Assembly: GCA_013365325.1 (NCBI GenBank)
Contig: JABVXV010000108.1
Location: 62,001 to 126,000 of the forward strand
Reading direction: 5' to 3'
Source of the DNA: Dipetalonema caudispina
Lineage: Eukaryota; Nematoda; Chromadorea; Rhabditida; Onchocercidae
Length of the DNA: 64,000 bases
A program made the position numbers and the translations under genes. Of the stretch, positions 1 to 10,141 are shown one piece after another. The stretch's first letter is position 1; each line of letters opens with the position of its first letter. Below the pieces are notes generated by a model that did not search any database, had not been told where the DNA came from, and was given only the letters and a program-made list of their open reading frames with translations.

Positions 1-290
1 TCCTTGCATTCATAAGATCAAGAGAGATTAAGCTTATTAGACTTGATGTAATTGAAGCTTCCTGAAAAATTGAATATGAAAGTTTTAGTTATGTTCTGCC
101 TGAACTAGTTTCATTTCCACATCATTCGATTCGAAGAAATCCGGCTGAAAGTGAAAAGGTCAGTTTTCGCTAGCAGAAAATATTTTTTTCGAAGGCTTTG
201 TTTTGCTTGTAGGTAAAGACCCTATGCGAATAGTTTCTATTTACAAGAAATGGTGCGTTCTAGGATCTGTTGTGGTTATTTCATTTTTAG

Positions 291-2863
291 ATGGATTCGG
301 TATTAAATCCGCTTCCACAACACTTGCGATGGGATGTTCTTCCGAACTCAAAAGTGGATGGTCGAAATTCATCATTTTGGGAAACGAATGCTGAGCCAGT
401 AGGTAGTGGTGATGTAGACATGCGTACCATTAATACAGTCAGTTCTGTTCCAGACATTCCACGTGAGGTATGAATTTTCATTTTTCGAAACTAGATATAA
501 TTTTAGGATGTTAAAATATTGGTAAGAAAATAGAAGTATATCGGTATAAGCCGTATTTTGTCATTTTTGCTGCTAGAGCTTCATAATTCCTTAACTTCAT
601 AGTATGGAATAAAGATATTCATCATTTTATGTTGTGGTGAACTAATCTAAAAATAGAGACAAGGATAAATAGCTAGGATATAGTGGCTAAATTTGAGTTC
701 GAGAGCAGTTACTTGAGTGACAAACGTTCATTGCTTTTTGATAAACTACCGTTAAAGTAATGATTGTCTACTTCGTTCTTTCTGATACTTTATTTTTATT
801 TAACTTTCCATCCCATAGCTTAAGTCTAAAAAGCGTTATTGTAGGTAATAGCTTCAACTACACATCACGTAACACCTGTTTTGCAAACACCGATCGTGTT
901 TTCCAATGGCGATACTGATCATCGCATGATTTCATCAGTAGTTCGACCTTCAACTTCTGCACAACCTCAAGAAAGCTTTTCAAATGAATCTGCTGGACAC
1001 TTTCGGATGCGTCCTTTTTCTTCATTTACTCCACCTCCCTACGCGGGATCCTTTCAATATCGTAATGCTTCTTCAACGTAGGTTTTTTATCTTCCCAAAA
1101 AAATGTACAATATAGTTGGTGTGATGCAGTTAAATTTATGGAGAGTTGCTTCATCTTTTATTTCAGCAACTATATAGCCGGATTTAAACAACCACGTGTG
1201 TATGGGTTTTTCAATCAACCAACCATTCATCGCCAACCAAAGCCATATTATGCTCGAGGTGTAAGGGTTTCATTGTCATTCTTTTGAAAAATTCTCGTAG
1301 ATTTTTTATAGTAACTCAGGAGCGTTCGTATTATTTGTTTATACAGAATGACGACAACAATGTTTTTACTATTGTTTCGCAAAAATATTTCTTCAGACTA
1401 TGGGTAGCAGTTCTTCAGTAACCTTGCAAAGACGAGGAGTGTTGATAATCGATGATGCTCAACTCATGACTGGAGCCTTGTATGTGGCAGAAATTTTTTT
1501 CCTCTTGTTTCCCAAGAATATTTCTCCAAACTTTTAGCATACTCTTTCACATTTCGATTATGTCCAATTCGATTTAATTATTTCATTGTAATATTGTTTT
1601 AATTACATATTGCATTATATTTGTAGGGATCCAAAGTTTTTCCGGATGATGCTGGAACGTTTTTCAAATTGGAGGAAGAACAGTTCTATTTTGTGGTGGG
1701 TCAAACTACATACACATCTCAGGCAGACTTTGACGTTGGATGGGTAGGTTATTGTCTCCGTTACCTCCAACAGGTTGACAATGTGAAGATATTTTTTCCA
1801 TTATGATTCCTAATTATATTTTTTTTCTTCATTAATTTGTGTTTACAAATTCTAGGATGACAGTAAGTACTGTATACATCTAGTAACTGAGGGTCATCTT
1901 TTCTTATTGAACTTATCCCCAACCATATGGATTTCTAGTTCTAGTTAGTAGCCATTCTGCTAAGTGCTATGCCGCTGTATCGAAAAAACATGACAGCGAC
2001 TTCAGCCATATATTACATTTTGTTCAAATATGGTTTAATGCTCATTACTGTAAATTTCATTATTCGTTGCGGTAAATATGCCAATTTTGATTTTCAAACT
2101 TGATCATGCTATATTTTCGAGACTTCGAGACTTTCGGACATTATTTTGCAGGGGTATAACCTACAAAAATGCTAGAGTAAAATATAAGAAAGTAGAGTAA
2201 AACTAAGTGCTTAAGATAATAAACAGTAGATATCATGAATTTTTATTTAAGCGTTACATCGAATTCTAACTCGGAAATAGATATCATGAATTTTTATTTA
2301 AGCGTTACATCGAATTCTAACTCGGAAATAGTGGAAAGGTATGCTCATTATGAAGAAATAATAAAAGAATATGAAAATCTGAAAGTGATACAAACAATGA
2401 AACCGCATGAATGTGACAAAAATAAGCATGATGCGAATGTACTTCTAAAATGTCTGAATCATACTGCAAGTACAAATCGAAAGTGTGCCATGATTTATTT
2501 AACCGGTAAGTTATATTTGGACGCGGAATTCATGCTTCATTGAAATTAATATCACCAAATAATTACAAATATAAACTGTAAAAGTAGCATTCTTATTTGT
2601 TGCATGTTCTTTTTATAACTTGATGAAAACAAAAAGTATGACACATGCATTTCTCAGATCTCGTCCATTTTTTGAAGGACTCAAACTTACTTGAACAAAG
2701 ATAATGATATTCAGAAAATATTACTTACTTGAAATATGTCATGAGTATTACATATTTTTTAATTCCAGATATCGCAAAAGATTCATCAATGGGCAAGCAA
2801 ATAGCATGCACAGGTTTCGAAATTTATTGCAGTGCGGAGTTGTCGAAAAAATTCGACATTTGA
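291..2863 (+). CDS. Uncharacterised 362-residue protein, 8 exons including a 7-nt microexon
   Basis: I do not recognise this protein. Exons: 291-467, 845-1077, 1167-1260, 1397-1483, 1627-1743, 1856-1862, 2227-2505, 2769-2863. They sum to 1089 nt and stay in phase to a TGA at 2861. The ATG at 291 directly follows a TTTTTAG acceptor, so it may be trans-spliced there or be an internal exon of a longer gene. The N-terminal half is rich in Ser, Pro, Asn and Gln (an FTPPPYAG stretch near residue 122) and looks disordered. The middle holds a hydrophobic GVLIIDD stretch and an acidic block LEEEQFYFVV. The C-terminal part carries two copies of a 17-residue repeat, then a charged, Cys-containing segment. 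I see no signal peptide or membrane span. Weak points are the exon 4 donor (TAT/gtggca), the microexon and the true start. A splice GT-AG pair brackets every intron. Confidence 0.55.
2227..2328 (+). repeat. Perfect 51-bp tandem duplication inside a coding exon
   Basis: Bases 2227-2277 and 2278-2328 are identical, and the match continues 3 bases (TAG) into the sequence after the second copy. The unit is 51 bp, exactly 17 codons, so it duplicates a segment beginning DIMNFYLSVTS without breaking the frame of exon 7 of the first gene. Perfect identity in otherwise fast-drifting A+T-rich DNA suggests a recent event, a length polymorphism or an assembly duplication. Confidence 0.95.
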
Positions 2864-4503
2864 TGCTTCGTGTGTTTTTAGTAGTACAGATGTCTTGAGT
2901 TTTATATTACTGTTGGTTGATTTTTTGGAATTTCTTGAATAATTTTTGTGGAGACCAGTCATAAACTGGGAGTAATCAATTCACGATCTGTTTCCAAAAT
3001 CCGTGTTTGATATGTTTCATAACAGGGAATCCAAAGTAAAGAAACTTTGTTAATTTTCTTCCTTTCTGGCATTGGTTTTCTATCTCCGTATTTCCCGCAT
3101 CGCAGTCAATAATGGGTCCATAAAAAACGCGGTCTCTTTCTGTTATTATTTATGTACTTATTCATGTTCCTTGTTTCAGTTCGTCATATCAGCTCTGTCT
3201 TAATAAAAAAAAAGATATTAGATCTGAAAAAATACCGCAAAGTTATTTTGCTTTTGATGTGTTATAATATGTAATAATTTGTCTTATTGTTTTGAAGTTT
3301 GTTCTACTCTCTGGTCAAAAGTTACACTGTCTTTTCAAAATTGAAAAAATTCCAACCCGTCAATACTTTTTAAGCATTTTGGATACTGTTGTTCATCTAG
3401 GTTTATTCAGACTAAACAGTTTGCCATTTCATTTATATTAAATCCAAAGATTTCGACACCATTTTCTAAATGTGGGAATAACATTATTCAAAACTCTTCA
3501 GCGTTAAATATATATATATATTAGTGAAATAAAATAAGCTTAAATGATTTAGTTTTATATGGAAGTATGGACCTGCCTTCGAGTCTCGGCTTACTTCTGC
3601 TATTGCTTATCATGTAACTACTTTATATTGTTTAATTTTTCTTTTCTCCAGTTTTTGCCCTGTTCCTTTGTTATCATCCTTGTTTCTTTGAACTGTTCAT
3701 TTTACTTTGAAAGTTACTAAACTGAGTTTTATTCCTAATTTACTAAATTGTCCTTTAATAATTTCAATAATGAAGACTTTATTTAAAAAGAGTTGAGTTG
3801 CCTTTCGAATTGCTGTATATCTCTGTACAATATGCAATAATAAAATGACAAACAATGCAAACTGTAAGTAATATTTTAAGTCTAATTAAGTCTAGTTATT
3901 ATTAGCGGAAGTTGTATCCAACAGTCTCATTTTATTAATATCTTGAAATATGCGAGCATATTTGTTTTTCTCAATACTTTATGCAAAATATTTCCTGCTG
4001 AACAGCATATTCGTTTTAATTTATTAATTCTCAGATACTAAGAGTGAAGATACTGTGCAATACATAAGTGCCGGAATGATTCTGAAGCTGGGATTTCAGT
4101 GTGTCTATTTTCATCAGATAGATTTCACCAGATTGCTTAATGTTCATTTATTGGGCTGTTGAACATTTTATGAGTTATGCAACTTAACTGAAACAGAAAG
4201 TGTTCCGAATTGAAATGTGGCTTTTGAGTATGTTTCCAAGCAGAATTGATGCTGATTCGTAGTTTAGATTTCCGGAAAAAGTTGAAAATTAGGAGAGATA
4301 TCTCGGAGTCCCACAACTGTAATATTTTTATCAAATCAATCTCCAATGTTCCCGGCTGTGCAAAGCGCAGAACCTTTACATACTTAAATTCGAAGAGTTC
4401 AAACTTAAAAAATCCGATCCTAAAGAACCTGTTTTCTTGTGTTCGATCCAATTTATCGATACATGATCCTTCATTAGATAATAGTGGCAAATTTTGTGAG
4501 AAG
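2864..4503. other. Intergenic, with a possible poly(A) signal
   Basis: A+T-rich sequence without a supportable gene. An AATAAA at 3202-3207, followed by an A-run, could be the 3' end signal of the upstream gene, giving a 3' UTR of about 340 nt. Open frames on both strands at 4137-4544 overlap each other and have no recognisable content. Confidence 0.5.
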
Positions 4504-4839
4504 TTACAAATCTGAAAAAGTATACATTTGAATAATCTGTTCATTGAATTTGTTTAACATAAGAAACTGAGAAAGCCTTGATCCTTTTGGAATACTTCCG
4601 ATATGAGAACTCCAATTTTCATTAGAAGTAGAATTGTCCTGAAAGGTTAGAGGACGGGCATGAATAAATCTCATATCATTCTTTTCATCTCCGGCGTCAT
4701 TATATCTGAATGAGAAGAGAAACTAACAGCATGCTAAACTGGAAGAGTTTACCACTCAGTAGAGCAGTAGCAGTAGCACGATAATTCTGAAGAAATTAAA
4801 GATTCTTACTTTACTCTACGTGAAGAGATAAAATTTCAT
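4504..4839 (-). CDS. Tentative small two-exon gene, 73 residues, unrecognised
   Basis: Minus-strand exon 1 is 4839-4820 (MKFYLF plus two bases) and exon 2 is 4705-4504, ending in TAA. The 66-codon open frame of exon 2 has coding-like composition (charged, few repeats, DEKNDMRF and RPLTFQDNS segments). It begins at a good TTCTCATTCAG acceptor. Exon 1 was chosen because its ATG lies four bases after a GGACAG acceptor-like site and its donor (gtagag) gives matching phase. No signal peptide, transmembrane span or known domain is seen. Exon 2 alone could belong to a longer gene with other upstream exons. Function unknown; the model is speculative. Confidence 0.3.
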
Positions 4840-7800
4840 CTTCCTGTCCAACTAAACAGTTTAAGAATATCGGTGCTTTTCCTTACTTCCTTGGTTGCGG
4901 TCAATTAAGTTGTAAAAGTTTTAGAAAGGCAATGACTATCCGATGACCTTAACCTAACTGTGCTTTCAATCATTTAAAAAATAAAGTATCCGAAAAATAT
5001 TCTTCTATATTTTGATGTATTATTGCATGAATAAAGTCAAATTATATTACCTGTAGAAGTTGTTGTAAGCAATTTATTTAGTTGAAAGTTTTAATTTTCT
5101 TTCAGTACATGTATTGCAAACATTTTAAGTATGAAATTTACCATTCTGTTGAATATTTCGAATAACCGATCATTTAGAATTATTTTCAACATCATTACTA
5201 AAGTTTTCGCGTGATACATCTTGTTGGGTGATAAGATATCGCAATAAAAGATATAAGAAGTACTAAGAATGGGTTGTTAGCAGTGATAGATTGTATAGTT
5301 TCTGAGAGCTTTTCAAAGAATGTAAACTTTCATTTGCACTTTTTTCTTTCAATGCAAATGAGTAAAGATAAATTAAAAAGTGCTATTCATCTTCTTTTAG
5401 CACACGGACAAAAAGAATTGTTAACAGAACATATTAACATTGAAATTGTTACGTCATGCTGACGCATAGATTAAAAGTCAAAAGTGGTAATAACCTCGGA
5501 AGAGAAAAAAATCAAAACATATTACAACCTGGTTGTTTTATGATTGTTATCCCTCATTTTGAATTTACCATCTGAATGGTATACCTTTTCTAATTAATAC
5601 CTTTCTAGTAGCTAATTATTATTTGTTTCTTCGTGACAAAAGTCTTATTAATGAAAGACAAAATTCAGATTTTTCTCTCTTAATCTATTTTTTGTTTTTC
5701 CTTTCTTTTTAATTAAAAATTTTTAATGAGTGATGTTAACAGAAGTAATGTGATAGATAGGCAGTTCTAACTTTAAAAGAACTAAATTTAGTTGAACTAA
5801 ATATCTAAATAGCTGTTGAACATTCTTATATCCTAAAAAAGCAATCAAATTTGGTTTGATCAGTATTTAACTACCATTTGATCATCCATCTCACTGTTTT
5901 CATCATTTTTGCTATGTTTCCGATGAAATTTAAAATGTTTACTCACCAAAATATGAATTTGTTCCATACTTTTTCTTCAAAATTTTCCCTTGCATTTCGA
6001 AAATCTGTTCTATATCAATGTTTTATCAATGCATTTATCATTCAAACCTTTTTATCGCTCAAATCGTTTCAATCATTTTAGAGTTAACCCTTATTTTCAT
6101 TGAAATTACGAAATACTTTTCCACAGATTCATAGAAATATAAATTTAAATTTCGAAAGTTCATTTACTTCAGTTTATTTCTTAGAATTCTTTTCATTAGT
6201 TCTTTGAGAATCTTTTATACACTAATTAGTCTAATGAATAGATTTAACTCTTCATTTGGTGAATATTTGAGGCAAAAAAGGGAACAAGAAATAATACCTC
6301 AATTTTGTTATTATATTATTGATTACTTTACTGCTATCGATTACCTGTTTTACCTTACCTCATTAATAAAAAGTCCTTTTTGATGTTTATTTTTAATCTT
6401 ATTTGGAAATAATTTTCGGTTTAAAATAGTTTAATAAAAATAAACGACTTGCTCAATTCTTTTTTTTGCATGATGCATTCTGTTCTTATCGTAATACATT
6501 TTCACAGTTATTTAATTAAAACTATAAAAGAAGACGCGATGGTGCCCAAATCAAATTAATGTGTGATTGCTGATTATAGCACTGTTATCATGATGATTAA
6601 AAATGCTTTATCATATTTTCTTCCTTATGTACTTTCTTTCTTTGTTAGAGGTGAAATACCTCTGTAAAAAAAAAAATTTGAAGCTTTTTTTGCAAAAAAT
6701 ATAGATCGTCGGGTTTCTTTACGGAAAAGTTGGTTTAAGAAAAATTATTTGCTATAGAAATGGTATAAAATTTCAGGAAATGCTGCTTAATCATTACTGA
6801 TCGAACGTGATATCAACTATGAAATTTACGTGGGATTAGAAAGCACTCAGAAATACAACAATTAGCTTCTATGAATCGCTCGAAAACAATAGTGGCTCTG
6901 AATTTCCAATAAAAGCTAATAATCGATATTACTGGAAAATTTATATTAATAATTAAATTTGATTTTGGAAAGAGAAATAAATGTAGAGGGATTTGCTCTT
7001 ATTTCTTATCTATTTTATTATTTTGTGCGAATTAATGCATGAAAAAGCTTATGGTATTAGATAACACAGCAACCAGTTTTTGAACGAGCTATTTTACGAT
7101 TCACCAAGATTCAGAGATAATTTATTGAATTTTAAATTGTTAATTTTTCTTTTTAAAAGAATTTATATGCCAAAAACTGATGTTGATTTTCTATACAATT
7201 CGAAACATAAATTTTCAATGTTTGCATTATTATGTACCATTCGTCATGAGAAACATTTAACAAATGGGCAGTAAGAAGCGCATTTTACTTATATTATAAG
7301 TATATTAGAATTTATTGTCAAAAGAAAAAAAAAAAAAAGAATGGTTGTAAACTGAATGGTTGGAAATACCATGCTGATTTATTTAATAATTTATGAGATA
7401 TTAGCTTTCGTTTTAAAGTGGTTCAAAATTTTTGGAACAGTTGTCTCATTGTTTCTAAAAAAATGATTTCCGATAAGATATTGTTAAATTTACCGAATCT
7501 CACCTGTAAACATTTATTGTAACAAACAAAAGGTAAGATATATAGAAGTTTAAAAAGCAAATGAAAATTATAATGAATTAGACAAACACCTTTGCAGCTA
7601 ACTCTTACAACTCTTAGTGAAGTAATGAATAAGTTCGTAAAAGGCTAGCAACCATTGCTGATCGGTTTAAGATGTAAAATAAAGGAAAGTTAGCATTGTC
7701 CAATACTACGATTTGTCTTTGGATGTCCTACTAAATTTGGTTCCAATTCTTTTTAAAGACTGAAGAATTTTGAATTAGTCGGAAATAAGCTTTCCAAAAC

Positions 7801-10138
7801 AATTAAAATTTCAACATTATATTTAAGAGTATTATCAAGGATAATTAAAAATTGATATGAAATAGTCCAGCACAAAATATAATATCAGTACAGCTATTTC
7901 AGCTTTTCTATGTTTGTGAAGATAGCTAAGAAATTCTCGCCTCCACTACACAAATGTAATACCTTTAAAAGATACAGTCTGTTATCAATAAGAAGGTTAG
8001 AAAGTCTCATATCTGAAGCTGATAGTAGTGATATTTCATAGAACGTTTCATTGTGTTTCTTATCTATTAACTATCTTGTAATAATTTGATTGAGAAGTGC
8101 AAAGACATAGATATACATTAAGATAAGTTGTCTCGCCAGCTCGTTTATTCAATTTTAATTGAATTAAAGAAGTCTGGACAAAATTTAAGCGGTCATTATT
8201 TCTCATTTTATGAATTACAAAATCTGTTCCATTTCTCCACTCTTCTTGTTGCGATAAGCGCTTCATGTATTACTCAAAATGTTTTTTTCTTTTTTTTTTA
8301 TAACTAATTATTAGTATGCTTAATTTGATTCATTCTCAATTTCATATCTACACTTGGTTATGACTACACAGTCTAATAATACGAACCGTTACTAGAAATG
8401 AATTTATAAAACAAACAAACCATTAAAATTCATCTAATAACCATTCTGACCAATTGTATCATACAACATTTGCATGATATGACTTAAAAAATAATCAAAT
8501 TTCTGACTTTTTTAAAACTTCAATTCAAATCTAAAATATTTCCTTCATTAATTGGCTTAAATTACTTTTAGGATTTCCCTTTTTGAAAATGATAATTTTA
8601 ATTATTATGACAATAAACTGTATCCATCGATACCTTTCAGCATATATCCTTGCATATTTAATCAATTTAAAAGACTGAAATAGTATCACTACAAAATCAC
8701 TGAGAGTAATATTATGTAAAATCTCATTGAAATAGTATCATTTCCATTTGTTGCCTTCCAAAATATATACATATATTCGTGTGTGTAACGGTTCAATTTT
8801 CTACATTAAAGAGCGGACCATTGCGCTGTCGTCGTTTTCATCGTCATTTTTATTTGGTGATCGTTTGAAGCTACAAGATGGTACACATCATTTTCCAGTT
8901 ATTTGCCCCATGACGATCAGCGGCACTTGTTATCTGTTCTATCGGTTTTTACAAAATTTTTATTCATTTTTTAACATATCGATTTTTTTTTTTTTAATAA
9001 ATGAAAATCAACTTTAGCTACTGTAATCTTATTTATTTATGATCATAATTGAGAACTCATCCGAATCCTAAACTATTTTTAATTGAATCAAATTTAGCTA
9101 TGTGTAAAATATCTGAATTAGGAGGAATTTTTGAATCGATTATGGTTGATAAATTTCTTTTATTAAAAAATTTGTTTTAAGATCAATAAAAGTTAAAGAA
9201 CAAAGAATATGTTACGGACAGTTAACCATAATTTATCATCATATTACACCAAAAACTATGGGCTTTACCGTTGAGGGACGCAAAGACAAAGTTCAATCCT
9301 CGAAACACCTCTTCTTAACGATGTCTAGTCACCAAAACATAACAATTATTTACATGGCTTCCATCCATCTATCCATTTGTTCATCAACCGCCCTTTTCGT
9401 CCTTCCGTTTGCTTACCCACTCTCTGTCCATTTGTTTGTCTGTCCACGATCAGATTCGAAACGTCCCTTTGGTTGGCATCGAGCAGTTAGTCAGTCGATC
9501 GGTCAATCGCCTCCCTGCAACTTGTTACTGCTATCCATCGAACTCAACAACTGCTTCCAACTATTTACTCAGCGATCGGATTGACCGAATTCTCGACTCT
9601 GTTTCATTTTGTTATCCCTATTATTACTGTTTGCTGAATTGCTGGTGCTTGAAAAACTGTTAGAAATTTAATTTGAAATTTCATTATCATTCAAACACTG
9701 AAAATTTTTAATATGTCTTAAAGTTTGGAATTTGCATTTTATAAATTTTTTTATTTTTAATTTTATTTCTGGGTCATAAATGCGTTTGTTAATGTGTCAA
9801 ATACATTATATTTGGTTTTCGATGCGTTGACAAGAGAAGATCAGTGTCTAGAAGAAGATAGATATGTATTAAGCAGATCACATTAGCCCAGGTGGAAGAC
9901 TTATTCATTTGATGAATGAGGGATTTGGTTCTGTTTTGGAATTTCCGGGGTTGATTGAAAAAGGAGAAGGTAAATTTCTTTGATCAGTTTTAAGACCTCT
10001 GAGGACCGGGAAAAGATTTTCTCAATTTTTTCCCTTATTTCGTTAATTCATAGTCTTAGAAAATTTTACGAATTGCGTTAGCTCATTTTGAAAACACATT
10101 AAGCTAAAAATACTTGTCACATTTTAGTTTACTTACAG
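4840..10138. other. Intergenic, about 5.3 kb upstream of syntenin
   Basis: Mostly A+T-rich and without a defensible gene. The plus-strand frame at 5274-5462 has a mildly coding-like second half but no splice context. A somewhat G+C-richer patch lies at 8800-8945 and another at about 9258-9600. A coding-like stretch at about 9929-9968, ending at a GTAAAT donor, could be a 5' untranslated exon of the syntenin gene, because it cannot be joined in frame to the syntenin start. Confidence 0.5.
9258..9600. promoter_or_regulatory. G+C-richer, pyrimidine-rich patch upstream of syntenin
   Basis: In a roughly 30% G+C setting this stretch is clearly richer in C. Its plus strand carries many short CCATC, TCTGTCC and TTTGTCTGTCC words, and a set of GATCGG/CGATCG words follows near 9490-9580. 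It lies 0.5-0.9 kb before the syntenin start. I infer a promoter or enhancer. Overlapping open frames here look like a by-product of the simple composition. Confidence 0.3.
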
Positions 10139-10141
10139 GAA
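10137..10141 (+). promoter_or_regulatory. Probable trans-splice acceptor of syntenin
   Basis: The AG of TTACTTACAG at 10137-10138 sits three bases before the ATG at 10142, the spacing typical of nematode spliced-leader addition. It could instead be the acceptor of a 5' UTR intron whose donor is the GTAAAT at about 9969. Confidence 0.5.

Noticed and set aside
1627..1743. Second reading frame of exon 5 in the first gene (DPKFFRMMLERFSNWRK...)
   Set aside because: It reads like protein and fits a better exon 4 donor (gtatgt). However, it hits a stop at the exon end and cannot be continued into the later exons, whereas the chosen frame keeps phase through all following exons.
4137..4544. Long minus-strand frame of 135 residues with an overlapping 89-residue plus-strand frame
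   Set aside because: Both are rich in Phe, Leu, Ile and Lys as expected from A+T-rich DNA, with no domain or splice context. The minus-strand frame overlaps the end of the better-supported exon at 4504-4705 in another phase.
5274..5462. Plus-strand frame of 62 residues
   Set aside because: The second half looks mildly coding, but there is no acceptor, partner exon or domain to support it.
8748..9017. Plus-strand frame of 89 residues
   Set aside because: It is Ser/Phe-rich, ends in a poly-Phe run and lies in a compositionally odd patch. It is more likely regulatory sequence than a gene.
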